Shown here piece by piece: positions 1 through 11,785 of a stretch of DNA of 64,000 nucleotides. This DNA comes from Synchiropus splendidus. Its lineage: Eukaryota; Chordata; Actinopteri; Syngnathiformes; Callionymidae. Both the position numbers and the translations under genes were made by a program. The stretch covers positions 19,402,501 to 19,466,500 of the forward strand of contig NC_071336.1 of the NCBI RefSeq assembly GCF_027744825.2, read 5' to 3'. The notes beneath the pieces were generated by a model. It saw only the letters and a program-made list of their open reading frames with translations, searched no databases and was not told the origin of the DNA. Positions within the stretch are counted from its first letter, which is position 1. Every line of letters begins with the position of its first letter.

Positions 1-199
1 TTGCATGTGGACCGGCGAACTCTGGGCGTGATGGATGACCATAGGGGAGGAAGGCATCACCTCGGATTTAATTGTTGAATTCTGAGGCTCCAATGGGGGC
101 GCTGTTGTGCCAGGTTGGGTAGAGGGAGCAGTCTCAACGTGTCGCCCGTTGTCCACAACTGTAGAGTCGGGAGCTAGTTGAGGAGTTTCAGTTGCTGAT
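1..199 (-). CDS. kiaa1217: KIAA1217 coding exon 13 (cut by the window edge)
   Basis: The acceptor is AACTTTGCAG|ATCAGCAAC at 199; the exon runs open to position 1 and beyond. It completes an Arg codon and encodes residues 767-833. It begins 'SATETPQLAPDSTVVDNGRH', is Thr/Pro-rich, and ends 'IKSEVMPSSPMVIHHAQSSP' plus 'VHMQ'. The end aligns with human 'KSEVVPLSGMMVRHAQSSPVV', which fixes its identity. The human sequence between 'LRR' and 'KSEV' ('HVTDGLLKGTDAAQAAQ' and following) has no clear match here, so this region is either shortened in this fish or held by an exon that was not recognised. The 3' end of the exon is outside the window. Confidence 0.9.
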
Positions 200-1269
200 C
201 TGCAAAGTTGAATCACAGAAAACAGGCTGCTCTAGAATGTTTTATAAACAATTCTCGTATTTGTGTTAAAAATATTGTGTTCTATGTGCATTTTTATCAC
301 CAATGTACAAGGTCAACTTTTACATTCTACAATGTGCAAAATCAGATACTTTCACTGAGTGATAAATCATCTTACGTCCGGTCAGGTTTATTTTTTAAAC
401 GAAAATTTTCTTTGGATGTGTTTATTTTATTCAAGACTTCAGTCTTGTTGCAGTAAAATAAACATTAGATCTCAAGGATCCTATGTGTATGGCTGTATCA
501 CTAATAAATCATTTTTCAATTGCTCAATGTGTTCACAGTTCCAGCAGAAGCTGGTCTGAGGTCTGCAGAATATTAAAATGGAAATTAAGCTCAGCACCCT
601 GCTGTAAAAAATGATTCATGAAAAGTTTGCTGGAGATGAGGGAGCAAAATCAGGTTGGACCATTGGCAGCTCAGAATCAGCTCGGAGATTAAACCAGGGC
701 ACCGTCGCCGACTGCAATCATTTCGTGCAATCTACCACATCACAGGCTCTTTTGGGGGCAATTTTTGTATCCATCCAATCATTGACGTTCAGCACCTGAG
801 CTGCTGCATCTGCTCCATTGATTCTCATTTTCGAACCTAAACACATAGCCCCCCTCTAATAGCACACACCTTTCAATTTAATGCTGGTGCACACATAATC
901 TGATCAATTTAAATTCACATAAGATTTTTTTTTTTTATTAAATGGTCAGTAATGATTATTTGTAAAGATATGACATCAAACAAAATGGCATTATGATGAA
1001 AACTTTTTAAAGAACCCTTGTGGTTGTATCCAGTTTCCCCCCCAAAAAGTCTTCCTTTACAGCAATCTAAGGTCAGAGATAAGTTCTAGAGCCACCAGAT
1101 GTGTTTATGCCTGATATTGATATGCATTTTTATTAATTTTATAATAAGCAAAATCACGTGTGCTGTATAAACTGTTGGCCACATACATTTACATTGGATC
1201 CTTCAAGAAATAAAATCTAAAATAAAAATGGGACTCAAGGTCACAGTCAATTTTAATCCCTTACAGTAC
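200..1269 (-). other. Intron 12 of KIAA1217
   Basis: 1,070 bp bounded by a GTACTG donor and a TTTGCAG acceptor. It is AT-rich except for a more complex stretch at about 610-835, which has coding-like texture and weakly resembles part of an exon missing from the fish model (see findings). No transposon or RNA gene was recognised. Confidence 0.85.
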
Positions 1270-1417
1270 CTTCTCATGCTGCTCAGAGTGTCTGTGAGGC
1301 TCTTCACCCTCTTCAGCATGCTGTCCAGTTTATGGGGCTCCTCCTTCAAAAACTTCACAGCCTCAACTTCCACTCGGAGCACGGCTCTCATTCTGGTTTG
1401 CAAGGCAGGAAATTCTC
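1270..1417 (-). CDS. kiaa1217: KIAA1217 coding exon 12 (most conserved helical block)
   Basis: The acceptor is CTGTGCTGCAG|GAGAATTTC at 1417 and the donor is ATGAGAAG|GTACTG at 1270. Its 148 nt cover residues 718-766 plus two bases. It encodes 'EFPALQTRMRAVLRVEVEAV', 'KFLKEEPHKLDSMLKRVKSL' and 'TDTLSSMRR'. 'RVEVEAVKFLKEEP' is shared almost letter for letter with both human paralogues, so this block is under strong constraint. The intron to exon 11 is only 76 bp. The phase-2 end joins directly to the phase-2 start of the next recognised exon. Confidence 0.97.
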
Positions 1418-1493
1418 CTGCAGCACAGGTAGAAGTAAAGCATTACAGGGAGTAAACAAAATGTATTATCTTCCACTCTGTCATCTATCTTAC

Positions 1494-1615
1494 CTTTGAG
1501 GCCCGCTAGAGACTCTCCCACGTTTCTCAGAGTCACAGCCCCCTCTTCCACCTCTTTGAGAGTCACAGCTCTCTGAGTGTCTTTTTGCAGAACACCCACA
1601 TACTGCTCCAGATCA
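1494..1615 (-). CDS. kiaa1217: KIAA1217 coding exon 11
   Basis: The acceptor is GGTTTCTGCAG|TGATCTGG at 1615 and the donor is CTCAAAG|GTAAGA at 1494. Its 122 nt cover residues 677-717 plus one base. It encodes 'SDLEQYVGVLQKDTQRAVTL', 'KEVEEGAVTLRNVGESLAGL' and 'KG'. The human counterpart reads 'CELEDFVEDLKKDS...VTLKDVEDGAFLLRQVGEAVATLKG', so the whole exon aligns without a gap. It belongs to the helical region often matched to the AIP3/Bud6-type family; that assignment is from memory and would need a profile search. Confidence 0.96.
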
Positions 1616-2822
1616 CTGCAGAAACCAAAATAAAGAGATTAAAACACAATTACATAGCACAGCCGTAAACGTTAAATAGCACTCATTATGCATCAACTTG
1701 AATGCATTTCTTTGGTGAATACTGCGACACCTGAGAAAACTGATATTATTGTTGACATCAACTTTTGCTGCATTTGGCACATTCCTGTCCAAATCCAGAT
1801 TATTTGGACAAGATTAGATTACACTTTTCCCAGCATCACATATTGGCACACATAAGGATTCTGCAGGCACTTCCTCATATTGAAAACAAATCATAATGAC
1901 TCACCCAAACAGTACTAAAATAAACTAAGTTCCAGACAGATGGACAACATGATGCCTTTGTGACAAAAGTAGGATACCATTCAGTGGTGCTAAAGACTGA
2001 ATCATAAACAATGAGCCATTATGATGAGACAGTTCTAAAAGCCAGGTTATAACTAAGACTCTTAACAGTCAACAAGCTGATGCAAACCAAATTATAACAG
2101 TGTGCTCATGTGGAAGTAAACCAAGGTGAAGAAGTCTCAACAGCGTACAAAATAATAATATCAATTAAAACAACAATGTCAACATTATTGTAATAATAAT
2201 AATAATAATTTAAAGGTGATTAAAAATAAAGAAAAAGAAATGCACATGGCAAAAAGGTTTTAAATACAGAGTTAATATCCACAGTATGTTGCAATCGACA
2301 CTATAGATCAAAATATCATCTTAAAAGGTTTATAAAATGCGTTTCAGTAACCAAATCGTACTTAATGCTCCAACGTTTGCGTCTTTACAACAGTCTAGTC
2401 GGCAGACATCAACAGTGAGTTTACTCCTGAAACCTCTCTCGGCCCACTCAAGCTCTTATCACCCTGTTTATTGGCACTGACGTTTATCACTAAGTGTTTG
2501 ACCAGGTCTTTCAAGAACACATAAATTCAATCACAGCTCTGACTGTGGTGAATTAAAGATGAAGCGAAATAAAAGCCTTCTATGTTTTAGAGAGTCTCTC
2601 CTATGCAGGCATGTCTATACAAGGCTGTGATCTTTTCAGGGCGTTGGTCGTCTTCTGGATTACCACGGGGATGAGCTGATAAAATGTTACCTTTTGGGGA
2701 TTTTTCTCAAAAAAAGACCTCAGATGCACAAGGGGTTAATGACTAGCTCCGTAAATCGGGCAGTCATAAATCAGCTTTATATATAATGATCGTGACAAGC
2801 TAACTGTTGCTGTGAAGTGCAC
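1616..2822 (-). other. Intron 10 of KIAA1217
   Basis: 1,207 bp and AT-rich, with a short (AAT)n run near 2191-2208. Nothing else stands out in this stretch. The intron's donor is the weak GTGCAC. Confidence 0.85.
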
Positions 2823-2998
2823 CTGAGTTGTTTGAGAACGTGCTCCTCCAGGCCGAGGTACTTGTGTCGATCCTCTTCCACTGTGGCTCTCTGCTTCTGG
2901 ACAGGGTCCTCCACACGTCGCATGGCCTCAGAGAGTTTGACGCTTATTTCCTGCTCGGCCCTCTTCAGCTGTACCCGTAAAATCTCCTGGTTCTGGAG
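2823..2998 (-). CDS. kiaa1217: KIAA1217 coding exon 10 (main coiled coil)
   Basis: The acceptor is TTTTTCTCCAG|CTCCAGAAC at 2998 and the donor is CTCAG|GTGCAC at 2823, a weaker donor supported by phase. Its 176 nt give residues 619-676 plus two bases. It encodes 'LQNQEILRVQLKRAEQEISV', 'KLSEAMRRVEDPVQKQRATV' and 'EEDRHKYLGLEEHVLKQL'. This highly charged helical region is the central coiled coil of SKT/p140Cap; human KIAA1217 has 'LQNQELLRAMMKKAELEISG' here and SRCIN1 has 'VRALLKRTEAELSMRVSEA'. The fish text carries some p140Cap-like residues ('LKRAEQEIS', 'SEAMRR'), which fits an ancestral state. Confidence 0.96.
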
Positions 2999-3075
2999 CT
3001 GGAGAAAAAAAAGGGGTGAACATATCTCATGTGACTCAGGATATAGCACATAGATATAAAAGAGTAAGGATTTAC

Positions 3076-3209
3076 CTGGAGCTGACGCATCTGATGCAGC
3101 TGCAACCGAAGGTCAGACACATTCTTCCTGAACTGCAGGAGGTTGACTTTGAGTGGCGTTTTATCTGAAGGTGGCCCATTATGCTTTTGCACCAAGACTG
3201 GAGAACCCC
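3076..3209 (-). CDS. kiaa1217: KIAA1217 coding exon 9 (coiled coil)
   Basis: The acceptor is TTATGTGCAG|GGGGTTCTC at 3209 and the donor is CTCCAG|GTAAAT at 3076. Its 134 nt complete a Gly codon and end in phase 0 (residues 574-618). After a short linker ('GGSPVLVQKHNGPPSDK') comes 'VNLLQFRKNVSDLRLQLHQM' and 'RQLQ'. The second half is a heptad repeat with Leu/Val core positions and matches human 'MRRSVAELRLQLQQMRQLQ'. It is separated from the next exon by only 77 bp, and the coiled coil continues there without a break. Confidence 0.96.
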
Positions 3210-4717
3210 CTGCACATAAAATATTTGACCCAGTGTTAAAAAGACATGTAAACAAGATTGTTGGTTGTCTACGTTAGAGCACAAACATGCATTTGATATG
3301 TTGTGTCATATAGCCGGCGATATCTCCTTTATCTTGACCCCAATTTAGATCTCAGCATCAGGTTGAGAATAATCAATGAGTCACTGCATAACCAGCTGCT
3401 AGAGGAGTGAGCACATTTCAGTGACAGTTGCTGAATCAAAAATAGGGGTAAACAGAAAATCAACTGTAGCAATTTCATAACAACTCTGCAGCCATTAAAA
3501 TCTGTCGTCCTATCTGCAGTCAAACAATCGCCTCATAGAGACTGTAAGCCGTGCTGACGTGGACTTCGCTTCTGTTTGGCCAACCAGTGAAAAAACTTTT
3601 GTCCCTCTAATCCCCAAAACCCTTTTCACTCTTGTTTGTCTCACATGCTCAGTGGCAGCTGCATAGACCTGAAGTACAGGTTGCTATGTACACTGGTGGA
3701 CGTGTGTGGCCTGTTTCAGACCGTATCCATCACTGGAGGTTCTCCTGCATAATGAAAAACAATCTCAGGGATTACATCTGCACTGCATTCTCACGTACAT
3801 TGATGCACCCAAGAATGCAGTGAATCACTCCAAAAGTCATGCAATTAAATGTATCTCTGGCCGATTTCAGCAATAAAGAGGTTTAAAAACTGCTTCTCTT
3901 CGTGAGGTTGTACATCTTGATATTAAACCTGGATTTGCCCGCAGACCGCAGCAGAGGCAATTGAACCACTGAATCATCTTGGCAGGATTGAGAGTTATGG
4001 CGTCTTGTTTTTCAGTAAGTAGTGCTTTGAGGGGATCGGGTTAGCCCTGATGGCTTTTAACTCAGATTAAACTGACTGTACGCAGATGAAAGCTTGTAAG
4101 GAAATACGACCAGCTGACGAGACAAGGAGCCTCACTTTGTTTTCCAACCCTTGTGGCGTTTCTCATTGCAGTCTGTTGACTGACAGTGGTGTGTGGACCT
4201 GTCTGCACAAGATATTGCCGTGATATAAAAGAAAACATTGTGGCGCCAGTGAAAAGAAAAATGACAAAACTGTCTGAATAAAAAATGGCAAAAATAAGAT
4301 CAATGACAGATATATATATATAATATTAATTCTACATTTTATTTCAATGACTGGTGATTTCACAGTGAGTTTTAAATCACATATTGATAAGTAATGTAAT
4401 GTACCGGTATATTTAAACTGTCATCGTCTAACATCGTTCATTATCTTTCTCTCTTTTTTATTTCTCGAAAGTTACTTTAAATGTTTATGGGCACTTTGAG
4501 CCTTTATTTTGTATGTACCTTTTTTTTTTAAAAGGTAGATACAAGTAAATTTTGCTTTGTGTGTGAGCCTTCCACTAGGGGGCGGCTGTCGCTTGTGAGT
4601 TTGCAATATGCTCAGTAAGACTTTCCAACTCTTCGAGTGGCGATAACAGACCATCTGTTGATGTCGATCATAACCACCCCCCCATTCTCCATCCTTCGCT
4701 ATAGCCATTGCACTAAC
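3210..4717 (-). other. Intron 8 of KIAA1217
   Basis: 1,508 bp, with a short (TA)n run at about 4309-4322 and poly-T near 4518-4531. No exon, RNA gene or transposon was recognised. Confidence 0.8.
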
Positions 4718-4770
4718 CTGAGCTGTGTGCACTGTGGGCTGGAGATGATGTCTTTGGAGGTCTCTCACTG
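4718..4770 (-). CDS. kiaa1217: KIAA1217 coding exon 8 (53-nt small exon)
   Basis: Small exon found by phase and homology. The acceptor is TTTTGTGACAG|CAGTGAG at 4770 and the donor is AGCTCAG|GTTAGT at 4718. It encodes 'SSERPPKTSSPAHSAHSS' (residues 556-573) plus one base, joined on either side to 'KEPS' and 'GGSPVL'. The human protein has 'SSEKMMKTTANRNHTDSAG' at the same place. It enters in phase 2 and leaves in phase 1, which is exactly what bridges exons 7 and 9; without it the frame would break. GTTAGT is an acceptable donor. Low conservation and Ser/Pro richness suggest a linker. Confidence 0.87.
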
Positions 4771-5119
4771 CTGTCACAAAAAAGAATAAATCAGTACAGG
4801 AAGGGAAAACAGCAATTGAACACACCCTTTTAACCCTACGATGTGGTTAAGCATTAGTGCAGACAAACACATGACGATGGGAAAGACAAACCAGAAAGAT
4901 TCAAATGAAGTTAATGTTGTTACACTTGTCAGTGTCGAGCTCGGAAGCATAAAAATCTTGCACAGTCCAATTAGAGATTGGCAAGCAAATCCTTGAAACA
5001 ATATCTTGCATTGAAATGCAGCCAAACAGAAGCCACGTAGATAAAGAGCTAAGCTTGTGTGATTGTCTGTGTCGGCTGGATAATTAGGTAAGACCCTGGC
5101 CTTTATTGTTGGTGCTTAC
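4771..5119 (-). other. Intron 7 of KIAA1217
   Basis: 349 bp with a GTAAGC donor and a TTTTTTGTGACAG acceptor. Unique-looking sequence; nothing further seen. Confidence 0.85.
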
Positions 5120-5224
5120 CTTGAAGGCTCCTTGGTGCCACTAGTGTTTGGCCCCTTTAAAAGTGCATGCTGAACAAGACCAGTCAAGCTGGCAATCTGT
5201 TGCTCCATAGCCTTCATTCGCTCT
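5120..5224 (-). CDS. kiaa1217: KIAA1217 coding exon 7 (first coiled-coil block)
   Basis: The acceptor is GTTTCTGCAG|AGAGCG at 5224 and the donor is TCAAG|GTAAGC at 5120. Its 105 nt enter and leave in phase 2 (residues 521-555). It encodes 'RERMKAMEQQIASLTGLVQ' followed by 'HALLKGPNTSGTKEPS'. The heptad pattern in 'MKAMEQQIASLTGLVQHALL' fits a short coiled coil. This block is nearly invariant between KIAA1217 and SRCIN1 ('RMQAMEKQIASLTGLVQSALL'). Because both ends are phase 2 and the length is a multiple of three, the exon could be skipped without a frameshift. Confidence 0.96.
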
Positions 5225-6458
5225 CTGCAGAAACACCAGAAGATTCTACTTTCAGGACTGATGCCGAGAGATCTCTCTCCCAAATGGTAGCTTGGCCTCG
5301 CCGGCATGCATATAATAGTGCCTTGTTTCATACTGCTCAGTTGAGGACACCTCGCCGATTTTACACAATAACCTTGTACATTAAATCTGTTATTATGATA
5401 ATAATAATAAAAAAATAAATACAGGCACTTAAAGCGCCACATGTATGCAATAACTACGTGCTATGACAAGTTACCATTTGTCTGCACTTTTATTTCTGAA
5501 TCCCAAATAGCTTGTAAATTTTCAACTGTGTGTTGTACTTCAAGCATTAAATGACTTAATGAATCTATCATAAATCATCATTCGCCTTATGATTAACAAT
5601 ATATAAACATTTAATCTAGTTATATTCCAGCTTTTCAAATTGTATTTCCATTAATATTAATATTATATTATATTGCCTTTTTAACTGATTTAAAAACGCC
5701 ATACCCATTGGCAGAAAAGACAAATGCAAAGACAACACAGACAGTAATAGTGACAAGATCACTATTCAGAATAAATTGGTGCCATTATTTATTCATCTCT
5801 TAATGACCCGAGTGGATGACAGTAACAGTTGATCATTTAGACGGACAACAGACACATTTCCAACTATGGAGACACAACTTGAGTGGATATAGACCCAAAA
5901 AAAGGATATAACATAATCCATAAAACAACAATATCGATGCAGTCCAGTACTTTTGCCAGCGAATTTTACAAACGACAGCCAAGTCCCTTGAAGTTTGTTT
6001 GAGCTCATTTCTAAACCCTTTTGAAAAAAGCAAACATTTGCTGAGGTTTTGGAGGTATATTATGAAATATGACTCACTGCTGCAGGTATGTGGTGTCAAC
6101 ATATGAATGTGTGGTCTGTGTAAGGAGAGACAAAGCTAACCCAAGTGGAAAAATATTACTCAAATGTATTGACGTAGTTGAAAACCAAAATAAAATGGCT
6201 TAGCGTGTAGTTTCAATATGCAGCTTTCTGATTCCATAGATCTAAAAACAATGGAAAAAAGGTGCCAGGTAAGCCTGGATTTGTGGAACAATAATGTGCA
6301 TTAGTTCACTGCCTTTGTGCAAAACAGCAATGTGAGGTGTTGGTTAGTGAGAAACTGTGGATGCAGAGTTAGTTCATGCCATGATGCATAGTACTATTGT
6401 CTTGTTTGGCCAGACTGACATTTCTTATGCATATTTCATACAGCTCCTCGGGACTTAC
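5225..6458 (-). other. Intron 6 of KIAA1217
   Basis: 1,234 bp and AT-rich, with short ATA/ATT tracts at 5394-5415 and 5650-5675. No exon or repeat family was recognised. Confidence 0.85.
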
Positions 6459-7195
6459 CGGGTCTGGTTGTCCCCCGCAGGAAGGATGGGCGCTCCCAGA
6501 TCTGAAACCACAGGCGACCCCATGTTTCGAGGCTTGGCGCCTGATAAGTCTTCTTTCCTGAAGGATTGGCGCACGGGGGAGCTCCGCTCCATGGGACCTA
6601 TATGAGGAGGGCCGCCATGGATGTCAATCATCCTTACCTCCGAGATGCGGTGAGGCGATGGCGGCGGAGTCTTGGAGCCCAGAGTGGGCAGCTGGCTGTT
6701 TCTAGACTTCTGCCTGTACAGGGAGGGGTGATCAATAGTGTCTGTGGGGCTTGGACCCGTGTAAGAACTTGTTGAGCGGATGGAGGCACGGTGGTACGCA
6801 TGATCTGGACCATCCAGGCCCGGATGTGGGCCGTGGGCCGTCGCCATGCCTATTCTTCCTTCCTGTAGAAGATAAGGATCTGCATATAAGCCCTCGTTCG
6901 CTCTGGAAAGACTGTGGCTCTTCCCGCCCAGGTTCTCATCCGGCTTGACGTCCCGTCTCTCCAGGATTGCACTGGGACATGGGGAAATGGAGCGAGGTGG
7001 GGCGTTGGTATTTGGCAGTCGCTCTCTGGGCATAGTGGCACTGCCAGGTATAGATCCCTGCCGTGGGCCAAATGGAATCCTGGAGGGGGATGGAGGCATG
7101 GCGTGAGGAGATGGGGGAAGTGCCCCCTGCATTGGGTGATGTGGTGGAGGACCCATGGGGGGCTGCCTCATAGAATTCACCATCTCCATGTGCAT
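6459..7195 (-). CDS. kiaa1217: KIAA1217 coding exon 6 (large proline/serine-rich exon)
   Basis: This is the largest exon, 737 nt, with acceptor CTTTTGTAG|ATGCACATG at 7195 and donor ACCCG|GTAAGT at 6459. It encodes residues 276-520 plus two bases. The ATG at its start is internal, not an initiator. In order it has a poly-proline stretch ('QPPMGPPPHHPMQG'), 'MPPSPSRIPFGPRQGS', the family signature 'SPSAILERRDVKPDE'-type block (here 'CPSAILERRDVKPDE', about residues 348-362), 'EGLYADPYLLQEGR' (Tyr about residue 379), 'LYRQKSRNSQLPTLGSKTPP', 'SPHRISEVRMIDIHGGPP' and 'SPVRQSFRKED'. In p140Cap the EGLYA tyrosine is reported as an Abl target that recruits the Csk SH2 domain; the same use here is inference. 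Most of the exon is probably disordered. Confidence 0.97.
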
Positions 7196-10100
7196 CTACA
7201 AAAGCAAAAAGGAAAAAGGATGAGATCAGAAGAACCAATATCTTGATATCAGATATAAGTTTTGTCTGAGTTTATAAAAAAGACTGTTGGTATGAAAATA
7301 CTGCTGTCCACATGTGCTACGCCTTGATGCTATTGAAGGCATTTGATCATAGCTTTTTGTCATATAATTCACATAAAATGATTTGGGGAAAATAATCATT
7401 TGTATATCGCCACATCACAGTAAAATAGTGTTGAACTGATGAGGCTTCGTGAAGTAGTCGCCTCATTTTCTGAACTCACTTGATGGCACTCTCTGCTCTA
7501 AAATGATAGAATTTCTCATAACCATTTCACACCTCACGTCACTGTTAAACCAAGAGCTGCACCTACTGAGCTCTGAAAATTAGGACACGGTTTCATGAAG
7601 CCTCATCAGCCCACCACAATCATAAAGAATGAAGCTTGTTAAAGCCAGTTTTTAAAACGCATCACTCTTAAAATTAACATTTGTCTTTCAACAAAAAAAA
7701 AGAAAAACACGGAGGCAGAAATAATTCTTTCAGAAAAAAAGGAGGAGGATGTCTACTCATGTGCATGCGCCTGCATTACATTCTACTACAATGCCACACT
7801 GTTATAAAAGATGAATCAGTTAGAGTAAACCTGTTCTATAACTTAACTGTCAATGACAATCATAAATCAGCCAACATCAAAGGCACAGCGACTTCCTCAG
7901 TTCAAGAGAAGCATGCATTTGATCAAGCTCCTGGGAGTGAGCACAGCACACTAGAAACTTTGGCACAAATCACTACTGAGTCAAGACAAAAGACAAAGTT
8001 TTTGGTGACCTTTTTACTTTAAAACAAATAGATGCATTTAACTCTTCAAATCCATCATCCAGGACCAAGGGAAAAACATTTCAAGTACCTTATAAGCTAT
8101 AAACAGATACACAATTAAAACAATTTTGCATCTCACTGCCAAGTTTCACTTTCATGCGACCAATCAATCATAGTTATAAATGATCCAATGCTTTGAATAG
8201 ACTTCACTGGACTCTACTGTGTGTTACTAATGGACCTACAGTTTGTGCTGACTGGAGCAACATTAAAGAAAGAAAGAAAGAAAATATGACATGGAAACCA
8301 CAAGAAACATTGTTGTTGGGCCACTTAAGAACAGGAGTCCCACATGTCAACAACGTGACCTGAAATGCAGTTGGGAGTGTGACCTGCTAATTCTCTTCCG
8401 GAAAAACAAACAAGCCATTGTTCGCCGTCTCCTTGACTTGTGGGACACGCTTTCCCAGGAAGACAATGTGGCAAAGTTCACCTGATATGAAAAAAAAAAA
8501 TCATTTTTGTATATATTTTACTGAAAAAAAAAGCTCATGAAAGACTCCGAGGTGGGATTTCTGCTCGCCGTGTTTGTGTACCTGTCAGTGTAGGCTGGGA
8601 TATTGTACGGTAACTAAGATCTGGGTTTGGCTTGGATAACAAAGAAACAGAAAATGAGTCACTGGCGGGGAAAGCACAAAGCTCATAAACACAGAGGCAA
8701 CAAGTCTGACCAAGCAGCAAAAGCGTGTAATCAAGGATCTGCACCCCCGTAATCAACCCCTGTGACTTTCGCTGTCCATAAGGACAAATTTATAGTTCTA
8801 AAAACCAATCCAACTCATTTTAAACCTCTAAATGGCCAGAAAAGACATGCACAGAAAGTCTAGCGCAAGAGCACAGTGCTCGTGTTTATTTCTGCTTTTA
8901 TTGTTTGACTATTATTTTTATCTCGAATTCACTATCAATAATCAATCCCACTGCCCTCACCAGTGACAGTTACCCTCAAATATTGAAGTTGTCCAAAAGC
9001 AGCTAAAAGTTGTTCCTTTAAAAGCTCCAGGGATGAGATCCATCAGATTGCTCTTCTACCCTGCTCAACATATCCAGCAAACTCAGACCTTCATGGCAAA
9101 CCCATCTGGGCAGGGAGTTTCTTTGGCTCTGCATTTCTGTGCCAATTACAGTGCAGCAAAATCTGTTTGGGTTTTTGCACACTCTGCTCCAGGACCAAAG
9201 CAAGTAAAAAAAAAAAACTGAAAAATAAACACGCCAGCAACCACATCGGGAAAATGAGAGGCCTTGTTGAGAACATTTGGTTTGAGTTTAGCCACCAGAG
9301 GACCTCCCTCCTCTCCTAGTTTCCACTGCACTTAAAAAGAAAAAAAGTGGGGACTCAATCTGCGTACAAAGCGGACAAATTTGTTTCCCTCTCTTGCCAT
9401 GTCAACAAATGGAATCACAAAAGGAAGCTTTTAGAGGCGGCCAAGCTAAACAGATAAGAGGCGGGAGATGCTATGCAAATGTGAGCCAGCATTGGGAGAC
9501 AATGCTGCTGTGTATATGCTGTGGAAGGCCAGTGATTGAAACTGATAGCAAGTTGCTATATTTTCCTGAAATTTCATTATGTTCTCAGTGAAGTGCTTAA
9601 ACGACAGGCATCAATAATTCATACATACTAAGAAGTTCTGAGACATTTAAAATATTCAAATTAGGTATTCATAAAGCAAATAAATAAAAGGCAATCAGTA
9701 CTTCAGATGAACGACACTTGAACCCATCGTGGCCAGCATGCCTTCTAATCCATGAAACCAAGCCCTGAAGAAAACAATCGAACTCGATATAAGCAAGAAA
9801 TACTGATTCAAAAGTAAACACAGTCTTATCAGCGAGAAGTCGAAGCGTCTTATTAGGTAACCTATCAGCAAGTGTGTTTATCTGTTCAGCTTATATCAAT
9901 ATTTCTGCCGCCATCACCAGTGTGCCTCTGTTTGGTTTAGATCCCGCGTGGTGCCACTTTTTGCAAGAACACAATGAGGTCATTCTAATTGCTTAAATCG
10001 ATGTGGAGCCAATAAGACCCTTCGCTGTGGAAGTTTCATTTTTAATGTGCTTAAAGAGAGGCGCTGCCCAGAACAACAGTCTCAAATGGCTGAGTGGTTT

Positions 10101-11785
10101 TAAATATCTGCTCTGTAATGAGAGTAGTATTTCATATAAACACAAATGTTTAGTGTTATCCAAGTCAAGACACAACAGCCTCATTCATTCATCAGATCTT
10201 AGTTAAAGAGTGACAGAACTACTCGTGAAAGCACCGGTCTGCAGCTTATCTCCTCCTCTTAGATTGCACAATGTTTGCAAGTCCTCATGTGTTTGAACCC
10301 TTCTTCCGAAACCTGCCAATTCAGCAAATGACAGCGATATTAAAGTCAGCGCCATTGAAGACAAGTACAAGAAAGATAAGACGAGAGACGAAGCCTAGCC
10401 AGCCTAAATCTCGCTTCTCAACTAGTGACTGTCTCTGCTTGTTATCAAAACAGCTTTATGTTTTCCCCTTGAAGCACTCTGAGTTTGCCTCAAGAACTCG
10501 CATTTCAGCAAGACTTTACCACAATCTTATAGTTTGTCATAATCGGCATTGTGAATTCCCAGTCTTCCCTATCACTTAAATAGCAAACAGCGGCGGACAA
10601 AACCACAATCTCAAATATTATAATGAAAAATCATTTTCGTGTTTCAAAAAGTGTGGCTGCACTATAGAGACAAATATAGTTTTTTTGTTTGTTTATGATT
10701 AAGAAAAACTAAAAACACATTCTTGAACGTTTATTGTTAGTATCAATGTCAACAAATAATATGAAGAATGTGTTAAAAACTGTACAAATAAATACATAAT
10801 ATAAGATAACACATAACATAGTGTATAGAGTATAAATAATAAAAATGGATCAAAATTAGTCTTTCTTACACTGTCATTAGTCACTAACATTTGCTCTCCT
10901 ATCACGACTCACAATTCCATTAGGTATAGAATACTTTACCCTGACAATGATCTAAGACCCTGATGCTGCACCTTTGTTCTGATCGGGCTGTCATTGGCGT
11001 TCCTTTCCCTCCTGCTGAATTTCCAGACAACGTAGCTACAACTACACCAGACTGTCCAACACATTTAGGTAAGAGTTAAGATATGGAGTGGCAATCCTTG
11101 AGGATTCACTCTTACAAAATACTGTGAAGTCCCTCAGTTTCTATAGTGCAGTAGTTGCATCACAAGTATTCTATGAATGACAGTGTATGATCGTCATCCA
11201 CTCTCATCTCAACCCCAACCATCCTTTGGGGAAACAATAGATTATCTTAAGCCTTGTTGGAACATGCTACACGTGAGGCACGCTTCTCCATCAGCATTGG
11301 ATGAAAAAGCCCTCTTGACAACCACCAATTTGTGACGGTGTACCAGTGATAATGTGTTATTTTAATCACCTGTGGCTCGACAATCACACAGGGATATTTT
11401 TTAAATATGGTGGAATACTGAAGTAGCAGGAAATCTGAGCTAAAAGAGGAGAAAAAAGGACAGAGAGAATTTGACTCCAGTTTCAACAAAAGACCAGGAA
11501 AATACATGCTGAAATCCGTACTTGAGCAACAGATTAGGGCTGATATTGAGGAAGAAGTTCAATTGTCCCGAAAGCAAGCCGCAGTAGAGCAAGGAGGTGA
11601 GGCCTCTAGGAGAACAATATAAGACCCCCCCATTAACAGATTAAAAAGAAGCAGGGGGACATTCCTTTCCTTCCTGCAAACAGGATGTGAGAGTGAGAAG
11701 AATTAGAGGCTGGCGCTTTCCCTCCCGGCAGCTGCTGTTGTTAATGAAGCAATAATTTTCACTTCAGTGTTGGGTCAGAACTCAC
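7196..11785 (-). other. Intron 5 of KIAA1217
   Basis: 4,590 bp. It holds a short (AAAG)n run at 8266-8283, a stretch of high sequence complexity at about 9890-10110 that may be conserved non-coding DNA, and otherwise AT-rich sequence. Open frames here are short and match nothing I recognise. Confidence 0.8.

Noticed and set aside
1..7195. SRCIN1 (p140Cap) as the gene identity
   Set aside because: The coiled-coil exons fit both paralogues, but the exon 2 leader and exons 3-5 match KIAA1217 clearly better.
6566..7246. Several plus-strand and shifted minus-strand frames over exon 6
   Set aside because: Shadow frames of the GC-rich KIAA1217 coding exon.
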